Assembly (NCBI GenBank): GCA_028023455.1
Contig: JAQFVV010006452.1
Span: 488,501 to 552,500 of the forward strand
DNA: 64,000 bases
From: Epiperipatus broadwayi
Taxonomy: Eukaryota; Onychophora; Udeonychophora; Euonychophora; Peripatidae
Reading direction: 5' to 3'
Under the pieces are notes generated by a model, which worked only from the letters and a program-made list of their open reading frames with translations, did no database searches and had not been told where the DNA came from. The translations under genes were made by a program, and so were the position numbers. Below are positions 22,880 to 33,666 of this stretch, piece after piece (position 1 is the stretch's first letter; every line of letters starts with the position of its first letter).

Positions 22880-25440
22880 GTTAAAATTCAGTTTTCCCAA
22901 ACTGTTGCAATATCTATATCACCCAGTCAATATATAAATGGGACACAATTCTAGGCCAATTAAAAATGCTTTTATTTAATAAAATTATACAAGGTTGCAG
23001 AAAATCATTAAAACAGAATGGGTACAGAAAAAGAAATATTACCAAGGAATATGAGGTACCAAGCTGTATTAGTGACAAATGTTGAATTCTCTCTCTTAAA
23101 TTAACTGCCGGAAAACAAGAAATAAACTTAAAGCCTGCAATAAAAAATAATATTGTAAACCCTTTGTACTGTGATCCTATAGATAAAATTAAAACCATGT
23201 TGAAACATGGATCTATATTTGTTGGGGAAATTTGGAAAAATCAAAAGTGGAAGTGATCACTGATATAGAAACAACATATGAAAATACCCATAAAGAGAAA
23301 ATATTGTTGGTAATATGCTCAAATATTACACACAAAAACAAATAAAAAAACCATAAATTAACCAATTCTTCATTGTCCAAAGATATTATAACAACTACTT
23401 TCAGAATAATAATTTAATGTACATTAAAAAGAACAAGTGAAATAGGTTAAATCTATTAAATAGCAACTAATATATACAAAAAAATTACAATCCAAATGAT
23501 CAATTTAAATTTTAAATTAATAGAATATATAATACAAAAGAATGAAGGACCAATTCACATCAGTCTATATTAAAAGAATATTATCACAAAGTATTTACTA
23601 GATCAGAATATCTATGAATATAGTCATCTACAGCAACCCATCTATGAATTTTTTGAACATTGAACTGCATAAAGTTAATAGCTAACTAAGATTAATGATT
23701 GACTTTGGATGATCTTAAAATAATCACTGAATGGCTTGTGGTACAGTTGGGATTCATGAGATACACAATTAAGTCTTCTTTTGATTGTGTCAACAACATT
23801 AATGATCTCAAAATTGATCCAAATCACAAACTAGCATCTTTGGAGATAACAGAATTTCATAGCTTTGTTTCCCATGCACATTCCATAGGTATTATTAAAG
23901 AGTTGCTACAAAAATCAGATTGTGATCCTATAACTTTATAATGGATTCTATAGACAATTTGCATAAATTTACATAAGGCTTTATTACAAGCATTTTTCAA
24001 TTGGTAACGAGCTATGATTATGGGAAGTTAGACTTCCCAAAAATGCTCAGATGATTAATTAAGATTATTAATTACTGCACTATATAGCTTCATTACATGT
24101 GTATAAAGCACAATTATAGAGTTATAAATTGCTAATGAAGTAAAATCTCAATTATTGTGATCCTATGAAAATCAAATTTATTATTGATTATTTAAACTGG
24201 ACAGATAATGATATCATAGCCCTAATAAGCAATGAGTAGTATAAAATAAAATACAAATGAACAATGGGCTTACCAATTAGTAGAATTATATGTAGCGACC
24301 TTAATAAAATCTGAAAAATTAGTGACTCCAAAATATTTAACCACTACATCAGATTTGATCTACACAAGGTACATAGATGACAAGCTTATCTGTGCTTCTG
24401 ATAATCATGTTATGAATAAGCATCAAGTGCTTGCACATCAATTTATTTAAAATAGACAATTGAACAGGAAGATGCAGGAAATAGTATTAAGTTCCTAAAT
24501 TTGTACATACAATGATACAATAACCATCTGAATTATAAAATGATTGTCAAACCTTTATAAATTAGATGAGCTATTTACCTTCAATCATTAACACCTATCT
24601 TGCACAAATTAGCAGTTCTCAAAAGCTTCTTACACTGAAGATTTAAATTGTGCAAATACAAGGTCATTGAGAATCACAAAGTTAATGTTGAAGTGTACAT
24701 TACTAATTTATGTGAAATAGGTTATAAACATAACATTCTAGTTAATACTGTCAAAATTGTTTTTATCTTATATAATGTGCCCACAAAAAAAGACACAAGA
24801 CCTTGGATATGTCTCCCCTACATACCAGATCTATCTCAAAGACTGAATAAAGTCTCTTATAATACTTATAATATTAGCTTTTGAACTCTTCCATCACTAA
24901 ACAAACTGATAAACAATACAAAAGATCAACTGATCCAGAATTCATCCTACAAATTGAATATAAGCTCAGCTGCAGTAATTCATTATGCAGTGCAGTGTAT
25001 TTGAGGGAATCGTGCACAAACATTGCAACTAAAATGGCATGGCACAGGTACCTATATAACCACCATAAAGCTAACTTGAAATACAAGTCAATGTTCTTGG
25101 AACATGAGATAGAATATGGTCAAATATCTGTTCCAGTGAGAATTAATACAGTATGAACAGAGTGAGACAACAGAAAAGACGAAACTAAAGAGGCATGGTT
25201 TATTATCAATAACTCTTACCCAATCAATAAAATAGAATCATGCATACCATTATCAAAAAAATGGAATATGTAAATTAACATTAAAATATTATTTATCCAT
25301 TATGTAAGCAATATACAATATCGGGCTGTCATTACTAGAACTTTGAATCTGACTGTAAATGTCGAGCATGCTCAGGACGTCAAATACTTTATAGAAATTT
25401 ATATTTTTTTGTTAAACCCTCATCATGCTATTTAAATATA
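22880..25440 (+). pseudogene. Penelope-like element fossil, longest copy
   Basis: Plus strand. A leader (22,900-23,640) has broken frames. It is followed by an 80-codon frame at 23,699-23,941 with SSFDCVNNINDL and KLASLEIT, then WxxNDIIALI, a YYKIEYEWSMG-like piece, YTRYIDD near 24,384, and a tail shared with 22,000-22,520. The order matches a Penelope-type RT: motif A, then the G-x-x-MG box, then YIDD. At least ten stops or shifts make it non-functional. It gives the reading order for the rearranged copy at 20,895-22,560. Confidence 0.55.
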
Positions 25441-25449
25441 GAATCACAT

Positions 25450-25800
25450 TTAAATATGAAAAGAGGAATCATCAAATTATATATTACAGAATATAAACAT
25501 TTAGCAGAAATTTAAAATAGTGTTATATTTTCATTTAAAAGTGTCAAACTTCCTCCACTCACAACTTTGATACCATCCATTTCAGATAAATACAATAATG
25601 ATTATTACTAATCGTTATCGAAACTACAGATTATCTCTAGCACATATAGAAACTTTAAACCTCAGTTAAAGATTAATATATCTGATTTTTTTATTTATTT
25701 TACACACATGGAGTTATTAACCGTTCTCTACACACATGGAGTTATTAACCGTTCTCTTTCCCATGTGTAATACCTTATAGATATATAATAAAGATATATC
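25450..25800. other. AT-rich spacer with a 25-base tandem duplication
   Basis: The phrase ACACATGGAGTTATTAACCG occurs twice in tandem at about 25,704-25,754. Nothing else is recognised. Confidence 0.5.
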
Positions 25801-25808
25801 TGAGAGAT

Positions 25809-25867
25809 AGTGACCGGGGCCAACTGATGAGTACTGGTTCAGCACGAAAAGCATCTTGGGGGTCATT
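25809..25867 (+). ncRNA. Hammerhead ribozyme, type I, core intact (family 2, copy H5)
   Basis: CUGAUGA at 25,824-25,830. Stem II is GUACUG-GUU-CAGCAC (25,831-25,845) with one A/C mismatch. GAAA is at 25,846-25,849. A minimal stem III (AAGCAU) leads to the AUC triplet, with predicted cleavage after C25855. Stem I pairs UUGG (25,856-25,859) with CCAA (25,820-25,823), then after an internal loop GGUCAUU (25,861-25,867) with AGUGACC (25,809-25,815). Further AT pairing continues outside. This is the best preserved family 2 ribozyme in the window. Confidence 0.8.
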
Positions 25868-26004
25868 TGTCTTTTATTATATCTTTATTTAAGTGAATTT
25901 AAAAAGAATGGGGAAGTATGGAGGTGTTTAGTATATCTATAAAATTTAAAATAGTTGGCATGAATTTTGTCCTGGAATCAAAAATATGTAAAGGCCATCA
26001 TTTT

Positions 26005-26100
26005 ATTTTTTTTCTATGTGTCAAAGCATCAGCCGGGAAGCGAACTCGCAAACCCGGGACAACTGCTTGTAAGGCAGCTGTGCGACCACCAACATATCAA
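26005..26100 (-). mobile_element. tRNA-derived SINE, copy 2
   Basis: Minus-strand copy of the 17,213 family. B-box region GGGTTTGCGAGTTCGC, a GGCAGCTG anticodon-arm-like block, and TTTGACACATAGAAAA at the 3' end. No clear target duplication. The head is damaged (TTGATATGTTGG). Confidence 0.75.
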
Positions 26101-26109
26101 ATTCGCTAG

Positions 26110-27000
26110 AAAACATAAAGTTATTAGTTTTTTTGTAAATTCAATAATTTTACATTCTTTTGTTCCGTCATAATACAAAATTATAGAATTCATAAAAAAA
26201 AAAAACAACTCAAAGTCATTATCGTTACTAGAAAATTCTTTGCTCCTTCAAAATTTAAAACGAATTATAATGTATTTGAAAAAAAAAAAAAGTTAAAAAA
26301 TAATGATTTGAGGTAAAAGAACTCACAGAAAGTTACTTAAAAATGTTTAATACATAATTTGAATTAGATTAAAATGCTTTTTTTAAAAAAAAAGAAAAAA
26401 AGAAAAATAGCAGTTATACATGAATTAAAAGAAAATCTTAATTTACTGAAAATTAATATCATTTTTAAAATAAAGATTTAGAATTGAGGAAATTAAAAAG
26501 ATTTAGAATGTTGTTATTCAGAGCCAGTTATTAAGTAATCTATATTTGGTTTGTATGGTAGTTGGTATATATTGGATCAAGAATTTATCAAAAAAAAAAA
26601 ATAGTATTGTATATTGTCATTGAATTGAATATTTGAATTGCATTCATTCGTAATTATTCAATCCTCTTCTGTTTACTTGATTGTGTATTGCTTTATGCTT
26701 TGAGATGTTAAATTTATCATTCCAAACTATATATTAAGTAAATAATACTGATTAGCACACCATTTATATTTGTTTGTAGGTCTTGTTCTATTATAATTAC
26801 ATGGTTGAGCTAGACCTAGATGATGAGGATGATGATGATTTCTTTATAGTAGAAATATTAAGCTTAATATAAATTAAAACAGTTGTAGATGTTTGTTTCC
26901 TATTTTTGAGCCTTTTGTGCAGTTTACTGAAAGCTAGATTGATTGCCAAATGATTAATTATTTACTTTCCCTGCATGAATTGATGATATGGTTAAGAGAT
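26110..27000. other. AT-rich stretch, nothing recognised
   Basis: Several A/T homopolymers of 10-12 bases and a short GATGATGAGGATGATGATG tract near 26,820. No gene recognised. Confidence 0.45.
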
Positions 27001-27009
27001 ATACTAAAT

Positions 27010-27260
27010 AGTCCAAGGATCATATGCGATGAGATGTGGTATGATCCACTGTGACTTCTCCTTAAACAGAATCAGGAATCTCTCAGCAACTATGCCCAGG
27101 GAAACCTGTTAGCCACTTTAGCTTCCATTCCCTACTTTAAGTTTTCCCATATAGCTCTGCCACTTTCAACTAGTGCCACCTATTGTTCTAAGTTTTTATA
27201 AATTCTCAAGCAATAAACCATTTGATTATTTTGTTTTAATTGTCTAATCCATGTTTTTAC
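27010..27260 (-). mobile_element. LINE 3'-end fragment, second copy
   Basis: The minus strand shares the TTCCCTGGGCATAGTTGCTG- and GAGATTCCTGATTCTG-type blocks with 650-750, so it is a second 3' end of the same LINE family. It is fully non-coding here. Confidence 0.45.
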
Positions 27261-27559
27261 TTTATATAATGGAATTTTTAAAAATGGCAATCTTATCTTT
27301 TGGTAAAACACAAAGTTAATAAAGAAAAACTAAATGTAAAGAAATCTCATCCATTAAGATGCATAAATTAGAATTATGAGTGTGAATCAAACATATTTTG
27401 AATGATATAATTTATATTCTTAAAAAGTTGCAATTAAGATATAATTAATTTGATCCTATTCTGAATCAGCAGAATAAACTTATAAATAAGCATAAAAATA
27501 TTATATTTGAAACTTAAATAATCTACTGGATTTACATTATCTAGAGCTCAGTTTATTTC

Positions 27560-28105
27560 TTATCATCATCATCATCATCATCAACCACTATCAATCCACT
27601 GGAGAATGAAGGTCTCTCCAAGTTCAATCCATCTTTTCTGAACTTTAGCTTCTCTTCTCCACATCACCTCTGCACACTTTCTTATTTCATCCATCCATCT
27701 CACATGTGGTCTCTTTCTGGGTCTTTTACAATCTCTTGGAATCCAGTATAAAATTTCAATTGTCCAACACCTGTTTGTTCTCTTACCCATACATTACATT
27801 TTCGATTGCTTCTTATTACTCCCAACATGAATCTCTTTATACTTCTTTGAGTGGTTTGAAGTATCTGCATTGCTTTTCTATTAAGTGTCGAAGTCTCAGA
27901 TCTATAAGTAAGAACTGGAAAAACACATTTATTAAAAACCTTCCTTTTCAAACACATAGGCATATTTCCTTTTAGTATCAAGTTATTTCTATCAAAAGCA
28001 CTCCAACCAAGTTTAATTCTATAATTAATTTCATCCATTATGTTTCCATCTGTATTAATAATCTGACCAAGGTATTTGCAACTGTTAACTTCTTCTAATT
28101 AGAGT
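27560..28105 (-). pseudogene. RTE-type LINE fragment, 5'-truncated, C-terminal region
   Basis: The minus strand encodes the C-terminal third of the same ORF as the LINE at 37.1-39.9 kb. KLGWSAF, NNLILKGNMPMCLKRKVFNK and VWVREQTGV come from 28,038-27,780, and then, in another frame, WIPRDCKRPRKRPHVRWMDE and LGETFILQWID. An internal deletion joins the segment after REQTGV almost directly to the IEIL segment. The 3' end is a (TGA)n tail (27,563-27,582 on the plus strand as ATC repeats), the natural tail of this family. Confidence 0.8.
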
Positions 28106-28334
28106 AATTAATTTGTAGAAATTAAAATGTGAATAGTATTAATTATACTAAATGGTAAAAAAATAAGTTGCTAATTTATAATGATTTGATTATTTAATTT
28201 GTATTAAAACTTTTTTTTATTATTGTTTTAAATCTCTTATTAATAATCTTTAAAATAAATAAAAAACAATAGAATAGCCTTTGAATAGGTGTTCTATATT
28301 AAGCTTAATATTTTAAATATAAGTATATTCTATA

Positions 28335-28445
28335 TACCTGGAGACCTGATGTAATATAGGGGATTTGAATACAAACAATCAAACTCCCTTCAGACATCCA
28401 CTCTATCTTATACATCAAATTCACATGACCACACACATGTTTGTA
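28335..28445 (-). repeat. Partial family 2 element (3' part, no ribozyme)
   Basis: The minus strand matches the segment downstream of the family 2 ribozymes: CATGTGTGTGGTCATGTG, a GAGTGGAT-type block, TTCAAATCCC, CTATATTACAT. The hammerhead part is missing. Confidence 0.55.
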
Positions 28446-28645
28446 AAAATGATGTGCATATTGTATGAGTATACAAATAGAGGGTTATTTATTTTATCAA
28501 TTTAATAATACAATTAGATTACAGTCAAACGTTGTTGAAGTTTGATAAATAATCAGAGTTAGATTTGTTTAGCATTTAATCAAAAATTTCAACAGAAAAT
28601 ATAATCACAATATAAATAAATTTGTAAATTTGACTGAAAGATATG

Positions 28646-29030
28646 TATAATTTTAATTCAATGAACATCATAGGATCACCATTTGGTATGCTTTTTTATA
28701 ACTGTTATTAAAACAGGCCAAACTCTCTATACATATTGCCACTCAGTGCAAGCCAAAATAATCAATGGGTGTCAGAAGGCTTGTGCATAAAATCCCCATC
28801 TACTGCCTACTCATCCAATATCCCCAGACTAGTTTCTGGCTTGTGGCCTTTGTCAGTGAGGAGTCTTGGATCTGAGAGCCACAAGCCAGACACTAGTCTG
28901 GGGATATTGGATGAGTAGGCACTAGATGGGGATTTTATGCACAAGCCTTCTGGCATCCATTGATTACTCTGGCTTGCACTGAGTGGCAATACGTATAGAG
29001 AGTTTTGCCTGTTTTAATATAATTTTAATT
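28646..29030. mobile_element. HHR-bearing palindromic element with 13-bp TSD (family 1, copy E)
   Basis: TATAATTTTAATT at 28,646-28,658 recurs exactly at 29,018-29,030. The 359-base insert is an almost perfect palindrome: arms of about 150 bases meet near 28,860-28,870. Each arm carries hammerhead sequence. The minus-strand version has all boxes in order; the plus-strand version lacks CUGAUGA and has GACA. Ends match the 20,243-20,531 element (AAAACAGGC...GCCTGTTTT). No protein is encoded. Confidence 0.8.
28811..28871 (-). ncRNA. Hammerhead ribozyme, type I, one core change (family 1, copy E)
   Basis: Minus strand: CUGACAA (28,856-28,850; U7C is tolerated, but G8 is A), stem II GGC-CACAA-GCC, GAAA (28,836-28,833), palindromic stem III ACUAGU, then C before the cleavage site. 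Stem I has UGGGGA with UCCUCA (one G-U) plus UUGGAU with AUCCAA. The structure is complete. The G8 change should reduce or abolish activity. Confidence 0.7.
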
Positions 29031-29760
29031 ATTAGTAATCTCTTCTTATTGTCTTTGGACAATTTAGCACAGTGCCAAAGTAAGTGATTTGAGAGTTAAA
29101 GGTCACTCGATCAAAATCAGCAGAAATATATATATATATAAATCTATACTTAGTTAATTGGAACTGTTTTACTCAATCTAATACTTTGGTGCTTGAAAAT
29201 TATGAAATTTCTACTACACTGATCATAAAATCACTTTTTATTATATCTTATTAACTATATTTATAATCTTATCATTAATTAGATGTTGTACTATTTCCCA
29301 CATGACTGCTGAGAATCATTATTTTTGACAATAATTTTTTTTATCCTCTATACATATTATTCTAAACACCAGAATCATGATTCAAAGTCAGTTGGATTGA
29401 CAATTTTACCCATTATTTAACTTTTATAAACATGCTACAGTATATATATGATGAAAAAATCCATAGAGTAGATTTCTATTCATTATTTAATATAATGACT
29501 TCAAATAGTGCAAAATATGTACAGCAGTTGTTGCCTATTAACTTTTTTATATTTTTATATTGTCTCAAAAAAATATGATTTTGCAATAATTCACTAAATT
29601 TTATTTAATTATTAATAATGTTAATGCAAATGCACGTATTTTTAATTAACTGTGATATTTTTTTGTGTAAAAAAAATATTTCATTTCAATATTCATTTAA
29701 ATATTTGTTTTGAATAAAATAAGCAATTAAATTGTCATTAAAATCTGATCACATAGCAAT
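29031..29760. other. AT-rich spacer, nothing recognised
   Basis: No ORF and no structured repeat seen. Confidence 0.4.
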
Positions 29761-30067
29761 TAAAAGCTATTTATGTAATATATAAAGAGCCTGCTAATAG
29801 CTTTAAACAAGCATTTATTTTTTTATTTTATTTTTAATGATAAATGCTACAAGGAGCTCCTCACTGAAGAGCGCCATAGCTTGAAACTGGTCTGGGGATA
29901 GGGACCATCATAGATAAAGGCTTCATATACTTTCTCTTGTAGCATTTATCATTTAAAAAATAAATAAGCTTGTTTAGAGCTATTAGCAGGTTCTTTATAG
30001 ATTACATATTGGTAATGCAAGCTATGTAAGTCATGTGACATGTGACTAATTTTTACTAATAAAAGCT
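29761..30067. mobile_element. HHR-bearing inverted-repeat element (family 1, copy F)
   Basis: Inverted arms of about 70-80 bases (left about 29,780-29,852, right about 29,933-30,003) share GATAAATGCTAC/GTAGCATTTATC and TTAAACAAGC/GCTTGTTTA with the element at 1,674-2,463. A single hammerhead sits in the loop. A short possible target duplication, TAAAAGCT, is at 29,761-29,768 and 30,060-30,067. This shows the arm-plus-ribozyme design in its simplest form. Confidence 0.7.
29853..29906 (+). ncRNA. Hammerhead motif (family 1, copy F)
   Basis: CUGAAGA at 29,864-29,870 (position 7 may be any base). GAAA at 29,883-29,886. Stem III ACUGGU, then C29892 at the predicted cleavage site. Stem I UGGGGA pairs with UCCUCA. 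Stem II (GCGC-CAUA-GCUU) has lost a pair. The core boxes are allowed, but stem II is weak. Confidence 0.65.
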
Positions 30068-30069
30068 CT

Positions 30070-31480
30070 TTACTGTATATTTCAGAGAGTTTCTAAAAAT
30101 AAAATTATAGGCTTTGAATTACCATTAAAATATTAGATTAATCTTTGGTTTCAATTAAAACATTAAGAGATAGTGAACTAGACAAAATTATTCTATCCAA
30201 AGATAAGATCACATAACTAGAAAACAGGACACTATGACCAAGGTATAACATTTAAACATTATAATAGTTGGTCATTGCTTGTCACCTTTTTACCACAATT
30301 TATTTTAACATCTTAATACTTTGAATTATATCACAAACTTTAATGATTCCATCATATTATTAAGAGAATAACATACATGTATAATATAAAAATGCAATTC
30401 ATCATATTAGAATTTGTTAAAGCTCATTAATTTAAATTGCAATAAAAGTTGTATCTATTGTTATTGTAAATAGTATGTATCTAAGTGGACAATTTTATAA
30501 CATGAACCCAATTTGTTAAACAAATAATATTCATTAAACAAATAATATTAGTGATGGTCTGTAAATTTGTTCTCTGTCTACAAGATAATATGGGCTGTCT
30601 AATCATATATCCTCATTAAATTTTTAAAAACAAAAGTAAATTTTAAAAATGTATTCCATATTATATATATAAACAAAAAAATTATAATGGAAATTTTCCT
30701 AAATATTGATGATACAACCAGGTAACATCCAATTAAAACATATAGTATAACTTAAAACATGGATCTATTAAGTAACAATAATATTATTTTACTTAGAATA
30801 AGCAAAAGAATATAAATCAGACATTATGCTCTATCTGTTTATTGGTAATTATGAATGTCACAGCTGGAGGGTTTGTTACGACTATATTTTCAATATTTGT
30901 ATTTAAACTTAAGACCTTGAAAATCTTTAGTTTTATATATATACATTGTATGTTACAAAATCATGTATATTTTAAAGCACATATACATTATACTAAAAAA
31001 AAAAAATACTATATTTTTGATTCTAAGACTTGTGGAGGAAGGCTTAACTCATAATTATTTGCTAATATACATACGTTTGAAGGAAGGTAGTATTATAATG
31101 TATATCTGGGTTTTTTCCCCCCATTTTATCATTTCTGCCTCGTTATGTGTGAATATAAAATCTAACTTGTTCTTGCGAAATATATTTACGAATAGTATGC
31201 AACACTGTGAATTTTTTTTTTTTTTCCAATTTTTCAATTATTAACACTAACAAAGATGCAGAGAAGTAAGAACATTTTTAAAAAATATTAGCGTTAAATA
31301 AAATATTATTTTTTGGCCACAGTAAATAGAGGGTTGAAAACCACATTTAAACCTTTATTATTATTATCATTATACTTTTTTGAAAATCATACATTTTTCA
31401 GAGATTTTTTTTTTTTTTAAATCCCAGACAAAAATATTTAAACTTTGAAAAATATGTATTAAAAAGAGCTTAAATGCACA
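30070..31480. other. AT-rich stretch, nothing recognised
   Basis: Overlapping short frames around 30,842-31,244 have low complexity and no recognisable domain. No repeat partner seen. Confidence 0.4.
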
Positions 31481-31487
31481 GATGGCA

Positions 31488-31520
31488 TGTATATGTGTGT
31501 GTGCGCACGCGCGCGTTCAT
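31488..31520. repeat. Alternating (TG)n/(CG)n tract
   Basis: TATGTGTGTGTGCGCACGCGCGCG: strict purine-pyrimidine alternation rich in CpG, which is rare in this window. Such tracts can adopt Z-DNA. Confidence 0.8.
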
Positions 31521-31926
31521 ATACACTTGCTAAACTAAAATTAACGAATTAGTTTTCCGAATTAAAAAAGAAAAGAAAAGTAAGAATCAAATGAGTAGTC
31601 TAAATATAAATTTAAATACAACGTAATTTTCATTTATTAAATAATGTGTGTATAGTCCCCTCTCCCCCTTTTATGTCCACTTTTTCCTTCTATTCAGTAA
31701 CAATCTATTGTGCTTTTTTAATCCTCTTGACTATTTACACATCTTTATGAGCAATATTTAAAATATACATTCTACCCACTTACAAGTAGAATGGTTCGCG
31801 GTGAGTTTGATGAACCGTGATAACAGCATGCCAATCTCTCACAGACACGATTTCATTCAATTCACTCCAACACGCAATATCTACAGCAAACACCAACACA
31901 TACAGTAATGAACTAGGCGGACTTAC

Positions 31927-32056
31927 TTGAATCTTTGCGTAAATGAAGAGAAAATGTGCCACTATAGCGGCTGGGATGCGATTTCAACAGTTTCATTAAA
32001 GATATTTTGTTACCCTCTTTTTTGGTTGATATTTTATCATCGTTACGATTAGACAT
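31927..32056 (-). CDS. Candidate first coding exon of a host gene (43 codons, then splice donor)
   Basis: On the minus strand an ATG at 32,056-32,054, in the context CAACATGTC, opens 43 stop-free codons. They end at CAA followed by GTAAGT (plus strand ACTTAC at 31,921-31,926), a strong splice-donor sequence. The peptide is basic and of ordinary composition (it includes LMKLLKSHPSRYSGTF and HLRKDS), unlike the low-complexity frames elsewhere. It sits in the part of the window with the most CpG and the fewest repeats. I do not recognise the family. No acceptor exon was found within the window downstream on this strand. It may be a chance frame. Confidence 0.38.
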
Positions 32057-32520
32057 GTTGTAGTTATTTATCTAATAAATAAATAAATGAATTCCTATGA
32101 TTGATTTTAACGGCGAAATATTTAAATATATTTAATCATCCGTTTTATAAAGTTCCATGAAGTTTTTTTTTCCTGCTTTCCTGTATTTAATAAGTTTCTT
32201 TTGTTTTTATATTGCCTTAATATGTTCTTGTTACAAATATTATTATAAGTATTTTAATAATGTAATATGGATTTCAGACAGAACTAAAAAGGAGGAAATA
32301 TACGAAATTATTAATTATATTTTTGATAATTCATAAAGTTTTTAATTGTTATTATTAACGGAATGTGTTTTATTAATAACACCTTGGAAATTGTTTTATT
32401 AGTTAAATGGTGTTTTCAGTTATCATGTGACCTAGTTAGGCTTTCCAAGTTAGGCAATATTAATTTTCGAAATTAATAATCCATTAAGGAATAAAAATAT
32501 TAAAATTAAATAAAGTCAAT

Positions 32521-33165
32521 GTTTTTTTAAAAAAAAAAAACATAAGATGAGGGGAGAAAAAGAGTTAATTTTTCTTGCATATCAATGTATTTTTTTTTAT
32601 TCTTATTATTAATCCGGTAAACTTATGCAAATGAACTTCTAACAAGGTAAAATCCACAGTTGTTGATACAAAATTTCTTCTAAAGTGCAGTTAAAAATTT
32701 AATAAAAGTTTAAATAAAGGCTACAGAAGTGAACACTAATTATTTTTGTCAAAGCTAAAAACGTGCCACCTTTTGTATTATTATAGGTCACCAGAAAAAC
32801 ATTTATTTTTCAGTTTTTATAATACCACAGACATTGGTTTAACGTTTCCGTCAATCAGCAAAAAACATCACGCTCAGTTAACCAGCGCAAACAATTTTTG
32901 ACCACTGTCCCTATCAATATTAGTTGCTTACAAGTAAAGAAAACGGTCCTAGCCAGCCGGATTCTTCATTCACTAGCAGTCGACAACAAATCCACACGTG
33001 CGTTAGCAACAATAAAATGCGAACATGTGGCTAGAATGGACAAGTTCATTGTACGTAAATGGAGAACAGGATTTGTCGAGAAAATTAAAAACTCTTGACA
33101 TAGACCATCTGTTAACCTACCTGTGCTTTTGATTCTTTTTTTCACCTAGTAGGTAAGATCTGTAT
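32521..33165. other. Repeat-poor, relatively CpG-containing stretch
   Basis: The stretch holds a 66-codon plus-strand frame (32,898-33,098; SRILHSLAVDNKSTRALAT, then a basic end) of mixed composition but without a recognised domain. It lies about 0.8 kb upstream of the candidate exon on the opposite strand, so it could be promoter or 5' flank sequence. No motif proves this. Confidence 0.3.
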
Positions 33166-33666
33166 TTTTTAAAAAAAAGACGGAGGTAATAATAAAAAGA
33201 AAGACAAATCGTAAATCTAATGTTTATATAAATAAGAATAAAAGTGAAGCATGTTGAATTTATTACTTTAGGTGAGACTATTTGAAATTGTAAGCTTTTT
33301 TTTTTTTAATTATCTTAATAAAAAAAAAGCTAGGTACATATTTGATTAGTTATACATACACTCACACACACATAATTTTAGAGGCGGAAATCCAAACCTC
33401 CTTAAAATATATTGGATATATATTTAAAGTTACCGAAAGAAAAGGTTACCAGAGAGATACTCTTCATTTAATCAATATTCTGATCAAGTACAAATTAGAA
33501 GACAATTACCCAAATCTTATATATGCATATGTAGTTTCCTTAAAAAATTAAAATATATAAATATTCACATTACGGCAAAAATAGCATTTGCCGCTCAATT
33601 GGGAAAACATGTTATAACGTCGCCGCTGCAAAGATGCCCGCTAAAACCTTCGTTTTATTACATTAA

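Noticed and set aside
28736-28989. Two similar 60-codon frames on opposite strands, apparently a conserved peptide
   Set aside because: They are the two arms of the ribozyme-bearing palindrome. The similarity is due to the inverted repeat, and the sequence is explained by RNA structure.
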